Positions 43,920 through 52,666 of a stretch of DNA of 64,000 nt are shown in pieces (within the stretch, counting starts at the first letter, position 1; each line of letters opens with the position of its first letter). The notes under the pieces are model-generated. The model was not told where the DNA came from. It saw only the letters and a program-made list of their open reading frames with translations, and made no database searches. Source of the stretch: Alteromonas aquimaris. GTDB lineage: Bacteria; Pseudomonadota; Gammaproteobacteria; Enterobacterales; Alteromonadaceae. The position numbers and the translations under genes are program-made. The stretch spans positions 384,732-448,731 of the forward strand of contig NZ_JAPFRD010000002.1 of assembly GCF_026183695.1 (NCBI RefSeq). Reading direction: 5' to 3'.

Positions 43920-45515
43920 TTAAACATCGAACTGATTCATCGTGTTGTCGTCACCTGCAGCTTTCAGTGCAGCATCGCCAGAAAAATACTCTTTATGGGT
44001 ATCACCCAGGTCAGACCCTGCCATCACCTGGTGCTTCACACATGCCAGTCCTTCTCTAATTTCTTTACGTTGCACACCACGCACGTACGCTAACATTCCT
44101 TCATCGCCGAAGTATCCCTTAGCTAAATTGTCCGTAGAAAGTGCAGCCGTATGATAGGTAGGTAGTGTAATAAGATGATGGAAAATGCCCGCTTCCCGTG
44201 CCGCATCTTGTTGGAAATTCTGAATACGAATGTCTGCTTCTTTCGCCAGTTCTGAATTATCGTATTGCGCTGACATTAAAGCGCTACGCTCATACGCACT
44301 TACATTTTTTCCTTCTTCTTTCCATGCGTCAAATACCTGCTGGCGGAAATTAAGTGTCCAGTTAAACGATGGCGAGTTGTTGTACACCAATTTGGCGTCC
44401 GGCACGTGTTTGCGAATCGCATTGACCATACCCGCAATTTGGCCGACATGGGGCTTTTCCGTTTCAATCCACAATAAATCGGCTCCATGCTGCAGTGATG
44501 TCACACAATCTAATACTACGCGGTCAAAGCCAGAGCCTTCTTTGAACTTAAAAAGTCCGTTAGGTAAGCGTTTGGGCTTCACCAATTTACCGTTTTGCTT
44601 AAGTAATACATCATATTCACTTACTGAAGCTAGGTCTGCCACTTCATCCGTGTCCAAAAATTCATTGTACTTTGCGGCCAAATCCCCTGGTTGTGTAGAT
44701 ACAGGGATTTTTTGCGTTAAACCCGCACCTAATGAGTCGGTGCGTGCGACAATCACACCGTCGTCCACTCCCAGTTCAAGAAATGCGTAGCGGACGGCAT
44801 TTATCTTGGCAAGAAAATCTTCGTGCGGCACCGTGACTTTACCATCCTGGTGGCCACACTGTTTCGCATCTGAGACTTGGTTTTCAATTTGAATGCAGCA
44901 GGCACCCGCCTCGATCATTTTCTTTGCCAGTAAGTAAGTCGCTTCTTCATTTCCAAAGCCTGCATCGATATCGGCAATAATGGGCACAACGTGGGTTTCA
45001 AAGTTATCGATCTTCGTCTGAATTGCATCGACATCCTGCCCAGCCACTCTGGCATCATCCAGCTGTTTAAATAATTTGCCTAGTTCCTGAGCATCGGCTT
45101 GACGAAGAAAGGTATAGAGTTCCTCTATCAGCGCCGGTACTGAAGTTTTTTCGTGCATAGACTGGTCTGGTAACGGCCCAAACTCTGAACGTAACGCAGC
45201 TACCATCCAGCCAGAAAGATACAGATAGCGTTTAGATGTAGTCCCATGATGTTTCTTGATAGAAATCATTTTCTGTTGGCCAACAAATCCATGCCAGCAG
45301 CCTAATGACTGGGTATACTGAGCAGAATCAGCATCATACGCTGCCATATCCTGGCGCATTATTTTGGCGGTATATTTAGCAATATCCAAGCCGGTGCGGA
45401 AACGGTTCTGTGCCTTCATACGTGCGGCAAACTCAGGGATGATCCCTTCCCACGTCCCTTGTTGCGCTGCTTTCAAGGTGGCTAATGTATCTATGTCTGA
45501 CTGATATTGCGACAT
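43920..45515 (-). CDS. aceA: Isocitrate lyase
   Basis: A 531-residue isocitrate lyase of the longer bacterial subgroup. It cleaves isocitrate to succinate and glyoxylate. IADIDAGFGNEEATYLLAKK is the metal-binding region and K-Q-C-G-H (residues 218-222) is the active-site loop, with Q in place of the commoner K at position two and C220 the catalytic cysteine. SPSFNWTLNF is the second signature. The ATG at 45515 has GGAGAT 7 bases upstream and is preferred to an in-frame codon 12 bases earlier. It forms the glyoxylate bypass with malate synthase G. It ends at a strong hairpin terminator. Confidence 0.95.
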   Translation of the reverse strand: MSQYQSDIDTLATLKAAQQGTWEGIIPEFAARMKAQNRFRTGLDIAKYTAKIMRQDMAAYDADSAQYTQSLGCWHGFVGQQKMISIKKHHGTTSKRYLYLSGWMVAALRSEFGPLPDQSMHEKTSVPALIEELYTFLRQADAQELGKLFKQLDDARVAGQDVDAIQTKIDNFETHVVPIIADIDAGFGNEEATYLLAKKMIEAGACCIQIENQVSDAKQCGHQDGKVTVPHEDFLAKINAVRYAFLELGVDDGVIVARTDSLGAGLTQKIPVSTQPGDLAAKYNEFLDTDEVADLASVSEYDVLLKQNGKLVKPKRLPNGLFKFKEGSGFDRVVLDCVTSLQHGADLLWIETEKPHVGQIAGMVNAIRKHVPDAKLVYNNSPSFNWTLNFRQQVFDAWKEEGKNVSAYERSALMSAQYDNSELAKEADIRIQNFQQDAAREAGIFHHLITLPTYHTAALSTDNLAKGYFGDEGMLAYVRGVQRKEIREGLACVKHQVMAGSDLGDTHKEYFSGDAALKAAGDDNTMNQFDV

Positions 45516-45773
45516 GGTAATCTCCAACGGTCTCTCATTCCTGAGTTAATAATTAAAATCTGCAAACTACAACCTGTGCGGTTGATGTGTTTTAATCCTA
45601 GCGCGCACAATTAAATAAAAATACTCAATGATATTCATTTTCGGTATTTATTTTGTGAATGACTTGTGGAGAGTAAAGAGGTGTTAATAGTTAAGGATTG
45701 CTGGTATTTCATCGGCAACGCAGAGAAAATATCGCTATTATAAAGAAATGAAACAAATTCGGAGTGTCGGACA

Positions 45774-46715
45774 ATGAGTGGTGTACTGGCATCTGTTGAT
45801 CAACGCACAAAATTGGTAGGCGAAAATAGACTGGAGTTACTGATGTTCCGTCTCGGTACTCGTCACATATTTGCTATCAATGTATTCAAGGTCAAAGAAG
45901 TTACCGGTGTTCCCGCGATGAAGCAGATGCCGGGGTCACACCAAAACTTAATTGGTGTCACCGTTTATCGAGGCAAGACAATCCCAGTGATAGACCTTAG
46001 ACAGGCTATAAAGATGCGCACTACAGCAAAAGCTTATTCGCCTGAAAACGTCATCATCACCGAATATAACCGCAGTGTTCAAGGGTTTTTAATTGGAAAT
46101 GTCCTGAACATTGTGAATACATCCTGGCAGGAAATCCAACCCCCACCTAAAACAATTGGCACCGCTAATTATCTAACCGCTATCACGCAAATTAATATAG
46201 AAGGCAAAAGTGAAATAGTTGAAATCATTGATGTCGAAAAGGTACTGGCGGATATTGTTGAATATGATACATCGATATCGGCGGATATCTTGGATAAGGA
46301 TGTCGTCACACAATTCGTTGGACGAAAAGTGCTTATAGTGGATGACTCTGGTACGGCACGAAAGCAAATGAAAGATGTACTGAAGCAGCTAGGGTTGAAC
46401 GTTATTGAATGTAGAAATGGTGCAGAAGCGTTGGGATTATTGAAAGACTGGGCTGATTTGGGTAAAAACGTCACCGATGAATTATTACTAATGTTTACGG
46501 ACGCTGAAATGCCGGAAATGGATGGGTACAGACTTACGGCCGAGATTCGCGACGATCCCCGATTAACGAAGCTTTTTATTGCCCTGAACACATCATTAAG
46601 CGGGAGTTTTAATGATGCAATGGTCAAAAAGGTGGGTTGCGATCGCTTTATCTCGAAGTTCCAGCCTGACATGCTGGTGGATGTGGTACAACAACGAATG
46701 CGGGAACTACTGTAA
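45774..46715 (+). CDS. cheV: Chemotaxis coupling/response protein CheV
   Basis: A 313-residue CheV. The N-terminal CheW-like domain (about residues 1-165) has LEMLMFRLG-type strands with IFAINVFKVKEVTG and NLIGVTVYRGKTIPVIDL. The C-terminal receiver domain (about 180-313) has KVLIVDDSGTARKQMKDVL and the phosphoacceptor aspartate in MFTDAEMPEMDGYR. CheV couples chemoreceptors to CheA and is tuned by phosphorylation. It is a single gene; the receptor it serves is not in the window. The stop codon lies in a 14-base palindrome. Confidence 0.93.
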   Translation: MSGVLASVDQRTKLVGENRLELLMFRLGTRHIFAINVFKVKEVTGVPAMKQMPGSHQNLIGVTVYRGKTIPVIDLRQAIKMRTTAKAYSPENVIITEYNRSVQGFLIGNVLNIVNTSWQEIQPPPKTIGTANYLTAITQINIEGKSEIVEIIDVEKVLADIVEYDTSISADILDKDVVTQFVGRKVLIVDDSGTARKQMKDVLKQLGLNVIECRNGAEALGLLKDWADLGKNVTDELLLMFTDAEMPEMDGYRLTAEIRDDPRLTKLFIALNTSLSGSFNDAMVKKVGCDRFISKFQPDMLVDVVQQRMRELL

Positions 46716-46725
46716 GACGTCTTAC
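46712..46725. repeat. 14-base palindrome over the cheV stop codon
   Basis: GTAAGACGTCTTAC is a perfect palindrome containing the TAA stop, followed by T-rich sequence. It is too short in loop to be a standard terminator, but a cruciform or protein site is possible. Confidence 0.3.
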
Positions 46726-46831
46726 CTTTTCTTACTTTTACAGATATCATCGTGTTATTGTCAGCGTGCCGATTTATACTAAGACATTCAATTTTTACTC
46801 CGACACCAATTATATTATCAGGGAAGTCAGA

Positions 46832-48166
46832 ATGCGTTTAACTTCTAAAGTTCTTTTAATTACTTGTGTGCTTACCGCGCAAGGATGCTTCGCGAACTCT
46901 CAAAACGAGCAAAGCATTACCACTCATGCGAACAAGCCTAAAAATATTATAATGGTGGTGGCGGATGGAATGGGTCCGGCTTATACCACCGCTTATCGTA
47001 ATTTTGCCGATGACCCGACCACCGATGAAGTTGAAAAGGTCGTGTTTGACAATATTTTGGTGGGAAATTCATCTACTTATCCAGCCAAAGTCTCCGGTTA
47101 TGTAACCGATTCTGCCGCCTCTGCCACTGCTTTGGCGACCGGCGTAAAATCGTATAATGGCGCGATTGGCGTTGATGTGGATAAAAATCCGCTGGCTACG
47201 GTATTACATAAAGCAAAAGAAATTGGAATGAGAACAGGACTGGCCGTTACGTCACAAATTAATCATGCTACTCCAGCCAGCTATATGGTGGCGAATGAAA
47301 GTCGTCATAACTATGATGAGATAGCTAACAGTTTCTTCGACGACAGAATTGGCGACAAGTTCTTGGCAGACGTTATGTTGGGCGGGGGAACTAAGCATTT
47401 CATACGTAAAGACCGAAATCTCCAACAAGAGTTCGCCAATAATGGCTACGTGGTTGTGAACCATTACGATGAACTTACACAAGCGCTTAAAGATAAGCCC
47501 GTTTTGGGCCTTTTCGCCCCACTTGGTTTGCCACCTGCGTTAGATGATAGCAATCAGGAACGACTCGCTTTCCTGACAGAACACGCGGTAAAACATCTTG
47601 AAAATCCTCAGGGTTTTTTCCTGCTGGTGGAAGCAAGCCAGGTTGACTGGGCAGGGCACGCCAATGATATTGCCTCAGCAATGGCGGAAATGCACGACCT
47701 TGCCAAAGCCATGGAATACTTACGTAACTACGTTGAGCGTCATCCAGATACTCTGGTTGTGCTGACTGCAGATCACAGTACAGGCGGGTTATCCATTGGA
47801 GCGAATGGTCAATACGCGTGGAATCCAGAATTTATTTCTAACATGAAAGCCTCGGTCGGCGCTATTGCAAAACAGCTAGCGAAACAGCGATCGCCCTTAC
47901 AATTCATTGAAGCTAAGTTTGGATTCACTCTGTCTGAGGAAGACAAAAAAATGCTGGAGAAAGTGGTCGGCGAGAGAGATGTGGAAACGTTAACCACACA
48001 ACTTAAAGCCTTTTTGGATACGAAAACCAATACGGGGTGGACGACAAGCGGTCATACCGGTGTAGATGTAGAGGTATTTGCATTCGGAGCCGGTTATCAG
48101 GAATTTATCGGTCAAACGGATAACACTGATATTGCGAAAAAAATGTTCAAGCTGCTACAGAAATAA
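46832..48166 (+). CDS. PhoA-type alkaline phosphatase
   Basis: A 444-residue alkaline phosphatase, exported to the periplasm. The ATG at 46832 has GGGAAG upstream and gives a normal signal peptide (residues 1-19 or so) ending near a Cys (AQGC), so it could be a lipoprotein. D45 in VVADGMG and nucleophile S94 in TDSAASATALATG match PhoA. SQVDWAGHAND, VLTADHSTGGLS and TSGHTGVDVEVFAF provide the metal ligands. It is shorter than E. coli PhoA (471). It hydrolyses phosphomonoesters, probably for phosphate supply; no Pho box was identified. Confidence 0.9.
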   Translation: MRLTSKVLLITCVLTAQGCFANSQNEQSITTHANKPKNIIMVVADGMGPAYTTAYRNFADDPTTDEVEKVVFDNILVGNSSTYPAKVSGYVTDSAASATALATGVKSYNGAIGVDVDKNPLATVLHKAKEIGMRTGLAVTSQINHATPASYMVANESRHNYDEIANSFFDDRIGDKFLADVMLGGGTKHFIRKDRNLQQEFANNGYVVVNHYDELTQALKDKPVLGLFAPLGLPPALDDSNQERLAFLTEHAVKHLENPQGFFLLVEASQVDWAGHANDIASAMAEMHDLAKAMEYLRNYVERHPDTLVVLTADHSTGGLSIGANGQYAWNPEFISNMKASVGAIAKQLAKQRSPLQFIEAKFGFTLSEEDKKMLEKVVGERDVETLTTQLKAFLDTKTNTGWTTSGHTGVDVEVFAFGAGYQEFIGQTDNTDIAKKMFKLLQK

Positions 48167-48173
48167 CACTCAT

Positions 48174-48202
48174 CTGCGCTACAGTGAGCCCACGTAGCGC
48201 AG
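48174..48202 (+). terminator. Hairpin after the alkaline phosphatase gene
   Basis: CTGCGCTAC (48174-48182) pairs with GTAGCGCAG (48194-48202) across an 11-base loop just past the stop. No T-run follows, so factor-dependent termination or transcript-end stability is as likely. Confidence 0.4.
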
Positions 48203-48437
48203 AACTTAAGCACTGCTGTTCTATCCAATACCTGAAATTTTCGCCGGATTAAACCAAACGTAGCTGGTAGAGCTTAGTTGGTTAAGAGGTTACTCGAAAC
48301 CATGCGAGCTGGAGGAAAAATTAGGGGGCGGACGTAAATTGGCCGAAAAAGCCTCCCGGCGCTGATCATAGATATTCATGTATCATCATACTCATCGCAC
48401 ATGCAAATGAGCAGCAGGGGTAAACCACAAAAAAGAA

Positions 48438-48465
48438 TTAAAAAAGACCAATTGGCCTTTTTTAA
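48438..48465 (-). terminator. Terminator of the VC0807-like gene
   Basis: AAAAAAGACC and GGCCTTTTTT form a hairpin around AATT with one mismatch, overlapping the stop codon at 48462-48464. On the minus strand it ends in a run of six T. Confidence 0.65.
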
Positions 48466-49157
48466 TGATTGATGAAGTCGTCCAGATCGTGGCCTGTTAT
48501 CTTGCGAATTTGTGCAAATAAATACCACAACGCAGCAATAAGCAAAATCATGCTGGGAATTACGATCACCGGATAACTGATGGCTGTCATACGGCCCAGT
48601 TCTTCAGTGTAGGCCGTCGTTCCAGGCTCGCTCACCAAAATCATCTTTGCAAGGATATAGTTCAGCGCTGAAGATAAGAAGAAAGACGCCGCCACAATAT
48701 ATGAGCTATTGGCAATTTTGCGGCGAAACTCTTGCTGTTTACCCTTTGCATCCAAAATTTTATTTAGTTGCGGCCAATTAATTATCTGATCATTTAAGAT
48801 CAGCAATTTAACCAGCGGCTTTTCAGAAAACTGTGTTATGACGACGGCTAAACCAATAATGGCCGGGATAGCGGCTTCCTTTATAGCGATATATTCTGCA
48901 GGAAGTTTTAGCAAACTTATGCCACCCGTTAACAGCACGCTAATCACGCCCAACACAGAGAAGCCATTTAATTTTCCTGACTGGCGCAAATCAAATATGC
49001 CATACACCAATGGGAAGGCCAAGGCGGCAACGATGCTCCACGCCGGGCCAAGGTAATCTTCTGAGCTGGCATAGCTCATGATGAAAACAGGGATAACTAT
49101 ATTGAATGCCAGATTACCTAAGAAACCTTGGTTTTGTGGCCGTTCATTTGATGACAT
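48462..49157 (-). CDS. VC0807-family membrane protein
   Basis: A 231-residue integral membrane protein with about six hydrophobic segments. VLTGGISLLKLPAEYIAIKEA with AIPAIIGLAVVITQFSEKPL matches the VC0807-like family of unknown function, distantly similar to intracellular septation proteins. It lies about 100 bases after the rhomboid gene on the same strand and could be the last gene of the envelope-stress cluster. The ATG has no strong ribosome-binding site. Function is not assigned. Confidence 0.7.
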   Translation of the reverse strand: MSSNERPQNQGFLGNLAFNIVIPVFIMSYASSEDYLGPAWSIVAALAFPLVYGIFDLRQSGKLNGFSVLGVISVLLTGGISLLKLPAEYIAIKEAAIPAIIGLAVVITQFSEKPLVKLLILNDQIINWPQLNKILDAKGKQQEFRRKIANSSYIVAASFFLSSALNYILAKMILVSEPGTTAYTEELGRMTAISYPVIVIPSMILLIAALWYLFAQIRKITGHDLDDFINH

Positions 49158-49253
49158 ATTACATTTTCACTGCTTTAAGAAAGAGGCTTGATTATACGAA
49201 AAATACATTGTCCAATCTACATGCAAGTGGAACGCGTAGCGTTTTAACATGAA

Positions 49254-49802
49254 TTACTTTGCCCACGCCCACGCCGCTAGAAGCCCGCCAAAAAATCCGA
49301 ACAAATGGTATTCAAACGAAATAAAGGCACGGGAGGGTAATATGCCCATGAGCATCCCCCCATACAAAAGGGCGACTAACACCGAGATGGCGATGTAGCG
49401 AAGTTGCCGGGAACGAAAACCCGCCAGAATTAAAAAGCCAAAGTAGCCGTATACCATGCCACTGGCTCCAATATGTAATGCAGTTCGTCCAAATAACCAG
49501 ACACCCATGCCCCCAACTACACAGATAGTTAATGTTACCAGCCAGAAACGTGATTTCGGCCACTGCATGGTTAGCCACATAAATAGCAGCAAAGGAATCA
49601 AGTTGGTGAGCAAATGCGCTGCAGAACCGTGTAACCAGGGCGCAATAAAAATCGCTGGCAGTGTATGTAATTCTCGTGGGATCAGGCCAAAATTATTTAA
49701 GCTGTTTGCGGTGACTAAATTGACCGCTGATACGATAAACAAGATCAAGGTTACTATTATGAGAAACTGAATTTGTTTTTTAAGGGTTGGGAACTGATTC
49801 AT
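49254..49802 (-). CDS. Rhomboid intramembrane serine protease
   Basis: A 182-residue rhomboid with six hydrophobic segments. The nucleophile is S114 in LHIGASGMVYG, the catalytic histidine is H166 in FEYHLFGFFGG, and N67 lies in the HLLTN segment. It cleaves transmembrane proteins inside the inner membrane. The start overlaps the end of the glutathionylspermidine-synthase-like gene by 4 bases, indicating coupling. Presence in this stress cluster suggests turnover of a membrane component; the substrate is unknown. Confidence 0.88.
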   Translation of the reverse strand: MNQFPTLKKQIQFLIIVTLILFIVSAVNLVTANSLNNFGLIPRELHTLPAIFIAPWLHGSAAHLLTNLIPLLLFMWLTMQWPKSRFWLVTLTICVVGGMGVWLFGRTALHIGASGMVYGYFGFLILAGFRSRQLRYIAISVLVALLYGGMLMGILPSRAFISFEYHLFGFFGGLLAAWAWAK

Positions 49803-50968
49803 AATATAATGTGCGGCAAATAGCGCGAGGTGTCCTGGGTAATAGTGCTGGCATCTTCTCGGATGGAAATGCCAGCCGCTTGATCGTCTACTAACCAGCT
49901 ACCTATCAGGGTGTGGTGGTCGCCAAATCGCGGTAGGGGGCAATAGGCTTGAAGAATAAAGCCTTCTTCGCCATAAGGGCCATCAGATAATTGCGTTTCA
50001 CTCCCTGCCGCTAGCAATGAGATATTTGCGCCTTCTCTGGAAAACAATGGTTTCTTTATCCACCGAAGGGGCTCAGACGAGTGACTGATTTGATCGCCGT
50101 AGAAATAAGCTGGCAGCAAGTTGGGATGGTCAGGAAAATGTTTCCACAAAAGGGGTAGGAGTCCCTTATTCGATAAGATAGTTTTCCAGGGAGGTTCTAT
50201 CCAGTTCACCGCCGCTTGGGGTAAGTACCTAGCAAATTCTTCATTAAGAATAAATTCCCACGGATACAATTTGAAGCAATCTGTGATGGGCTGATCTTTC
50301 AAATCGGTAAAGTAACCGGTATCGCCGATACCAATGTCTTCAATGAATACAAAGTCGGCAGTGAGACCAGCTTCGCTGGCGCAATCCTGTAGATATTGAA
50401 CAGTGCCACGATCTTCGTCCGTGCCTTTACAACAAGCAAAGTGCATTTGATCAATATGGTAAAAGGCCGCGATTTCTTTAAAGCGTGCTATTAGCTTTTC
50501 TTGCAACGAATTAAACTGATCTGCTTGACGTGACAGCTCCCCGGCATCTACCTTGTCTGCTAACCATAACCATTGCCAAAAACCAGATTCATATAACGAA
50601 GTAGGGGTGTCTGCGTTATTTTCCAATAATTTGGCTGGTTGCGATCCATCGTAGACAAAATCCAGACGGGAATACAAAGAAGGTTGCTGCTGGAACCAGG
50701 ATTGCCTCACCAATTCCCAATGTTGCTGTGGAATAGCTAATTTAGTCAGAAGCTGTTCGTCTTTCACTACTTCGTTAACGACGTGCAAGCACATCTGGTG
50801 CAGCTCCTCGGTGGGCGCCTCTAGGTCCTGCTCAATTTGTCGCAATGAAAATTGATAATACGCACTTTCATCCCAATACGGTTCTCCATAGAGTGTATGG
50901 AAATGAAAGCCAAAATCCCGCGCTTGCTTCTTCCAGTGAGGGCGAGGTGAACTGGCTAGTCTTAGCAA
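49799..50968 (-). CDS. yjfC: Glutathionylspermidine synthase-like ATP-grasp protein (YjfC/YgiC)
   Basis: A 389-residue homologue of E. coli YjfC/YgiC. The first residues GFHFHTLYGEPYWDESAYY and the HQMCLHVVNEVV segment align with those proteins over the full length. LLENNADTPTSLYESGFWQW is the substrate/ATP-grasp region. The family resembles the synthetase half of glutathionylspermidine synthase, but the E. coli proteins lack that activity and their product is unknown. The start is a TTG at 50968, 3 bases after the previous stop. Neighbouring genes are the usual yjf partners. Confidence 0.88.
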   Translation of the reverse strand: MLRLASSPRPHWKKQARDFGFHFHTLYGEPYWDESAYYQFSLRQIEQDLEAPTEELHQMCLHVVNEVVKDEQLLTKLAIPQQHWELVRQSWFQQQPSLYSRLDFVYDGSQPAKLLENNADTPTSLYESGFWQWLWLADKVDAGELSRQADQFNSLQEKLIARFKEIAAFYHIDQMHFACCKGTDEDRGTVQYLQDCASEAGLTADFVFIEDIGIGDTGYFTDLKDQPITDCFKLYPWEFILNEEFARYLPQAAVNWIEPPWKTILSNKGLLPLLWKHFPDHPNLLPAYFYGDQISHSSEPLRWIKKPLFSREGANISLLAAGSETQLSDGPYGEEGFILQAYCPLPRFGDHHTLIGSWLVDDQAAGISIREDASTITQDTSRYLPHIIL

Positions 50969-50971
50969 GGC

Positions 50972-51580
50972 CTAGCCCCCCCAACCACCTTTACGGCTAC
51001 TGCTACCCCAACTGGATTTAGCTCTTACCGTACTGCCAAAACCTCCCCTGTTCATCGTGCGGTTTACCGTGGGCTTGGGCTTATAAACATCAGGCGATAC
51101 CCGGTATTTTCTTTTATTTAACCCGCCATCGAATACGTAGCCGTCGGCCGTAGTCCAACGTGAACGAAACGGTGAATGGCGCGAAAAAGACGTATAAACA
51201 GGTTGCGAATAATAGCGGGGCGACATCAACTGGCTTACCATAAAGCCCGCCATAAACGGCATGAAAAAACTGCCGCCGTTACGCTCCACCCGCTGACATT
51301 GGTTCGAACCGAATTCGTACTCACAATCATATTCCGAATTATAACGAGGGCTGGTGCGAGCGGCCTCTTGCAAGGCATGTTGATAGGCCATATCACACTG
51401 CTCGGTTGCATCGGGGAAATCCCGTTTGCATTCATCCACCGAGGTAAATATCTGTCCTTCCTGTCGGTTGCCGCAGCCGGTGACAATAAAGCCGGTAACG
51501 GCGACTGCTAAGGGTTTGAGCGCAAAATGCTTGCGCATCCTGCTTAAATTAATAAATTGGGAGCGTTTTAACGTTGTCAT
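50972..51580 (-). CDS. yjfM: DUF1190 lipoprotein (YgiB/YjfM-like)
   Basis: A 202-residue protein with a lipoprotein signal (ALKPLAVAVTGFIVTGCGN, cysteine at about residue 36). DECKRDFPDATEQCDMAYQHA and SEYDCEYEFGSNQCQ match the cysteine-rich core of DUF1190 proteins. The C-terminus is Gly/Ser/Arg-rich and disordered. The ATG has AGGGGGA upstream. The family is always linked to the YjfC-like enzyme; its role is not known. An outer- or inner-membrane lipoprotein location is inferred. Confidence 0.85.
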   Translation of the reverse strand: MTTLKRSQFINLSRMRKHFALKPLAVAVTGFIVTGCGNRQEGQIFTSVDECKRDFPDATEQCDMAYQHALQEAARTSPRYNSEYDCEYEFGSNQCQRVERNGGSFFMPFMAGFMVSQLMSPRYYSQPVYTSFSRHSPFRSRWTTADGYVFDGGLNKRKYRVSPDVYKPKPTVNRTMNRGGFGSTVRAKSSWGSSSRKGGWGG

Positions 51581-51589
51581 AATTCCCCC

Positions 51590-52006
51590 TTAGTAGGTCA
51601 TGCACGCAGCATTTAGCAATCCAACTGCAATAGACATGGCGGCAAGCATAGTGCCAGCTGAAATTTCATTATCATTAATACGTTGCGCAATTTTCGGCAT
51701 AAAGGTAAATCGAAGCAGAGCAAATGCCAGGGATTGCGCGAGAATGGCGATGAGTCCCCAGATCACAAAATCAATTATTGAAACAGAGTTTGCGGCCGCG
51801 CCTGATAGTGCCAGCGCAAAACCTACCAGCGCTCCGCCAAACCCGATAGCGGCCGCGACATTTTTCTCTTCTTTTACCAGTTTCCATTCATCATGAGGGG
51901 TTACAAATGCATACACAATTTTAAAAACAAACAGAAAGAAAATGGAAACGGCAAAATAAAGTGCAAAATTATCCAATCCAGACAATGAGTTTAGTATGTT
52001 TTCCAT
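51590..52006 (-). CDS. yjfL: DUF350 membrane protein (YjfL-like)
   Basis: A 138-residue membrane protein with four hydrophobic segments. VAAAIGFGGALVGFALALSG and DFVIWGLIAILAQ are the paired DUF350 repeats. The function is unknown. It lies 9 bases upstream of the DUF1190 gene and 12 bases after the DUF2491 gene, consistent with a single operon. Confidence 0.85.
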   Translation of the reverse strand: MENILNSLSGLDNFALYFAVSIFFLFVFKIVYAFVTPHDEWKLVKEEKNVAAAIGFGGALVGFALALSGAAANSVSIIDFVIWGLIAILAQSLAFALLRFTFMPKIAQRINDNEISAGTMLAAMSIAVGLLNAACMTY

Positions 52007-52018
52007 GCTAGGGTCCTA

Positions 52019-52663
52019 TTAACCGTTTATCGTAATATCTGCGGGTTGTATATCAAAACCGGTGCTGATCACCAGACACCTGTCGGCATTGTTACCGATA
52101 ATTTTCTCTTCACCTACTACCAGTAATGACTCTGTGCGGCCTGCTGATAACTCACGTTCATATAGCATCATAAACTGGTCGGTAAAGCTGGTATCGCCAT
52201 CTTCTTCAAATGTTTTTTCAGAAACCGCCACTGGGGGTGAATATTCGCCAGTAGCATTCCATACGCGGGTAAAGGTTTTTCCATCTAACGTATAAGTTGG
52301 CTGGCTGATCACATTATCCAGACAGTCTTTCCATTGAGCTTCACTGCCAATGGTTTGAGTGTCGTAAAAATGCCAGAGTTTCACATCGGTGATATGGTTT
52401 TCTGTTAATCCGCCATCAGTGACAACTTGCAGGAACCCTTCATCATCTGTGTAAAATCGCAAAAGGGTACCACCTGAATCAAGTTCAGCCTGGCCCACCG
52501 CTTGAATTATTTGGGAACGGGCGGCGGTAGAAATAGTTAATTCCGGCTCAAGTAATCGGAGCTTTAAATCATCTAGTTCAAACGAACCACCTAAATATAG
52601 CCCCATTATTTCGGGGGCAGCAGGCTTTTCAGGAGCAGACTTAGAAAACCATTTTGAAAACAT
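52019..52663 (-). CDS. yjfK: DUF2491 protein (YjfK-like)
   Basis: A 214-residue soluble protein with the DUF2491 pattern, including LLRFYTDDEGFLQVVTDGG and VKLWHFYDTQTIGSEAQW. YjfK of E. coli is its counterpart; function is unknown. It starts 3 bases before the channel gene stop, i.e. the two are tightly coupled. No signal peptide is seen. Confidence 0.8.
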   Translation of the reverse strand: MFSKWFSKSAPEKPAAPEIMGLYLGGSFELDDLKLRLLEPELTISTAARSQIIQAVGQAELDSGGTLLRFYTDDEGFLQVVTDGGLTENHITDVKLWHFYDTQTIGSEAQWKDCLDNVISQPTYTLDGKTFTRVWNATGEYSPPVAVSEKTFEEDGDTSFTDQFMMLYERELSAGRTESLLVVGEEKIIGNNADRCLVISTGFDIQPADITING

Positions 52664-52666
52664 GTG

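Noticed and set aside
44230..44790. A 186-codon plus-strand frame inside isocitrate lyase
   Set aside because: Antisense shadow of a strongly conserved gene.
46169..46750. A 193-codon minus-strand frame inside cheV
   Set aside because: Serine/isoleucine-rich antisense shadow of cheV.
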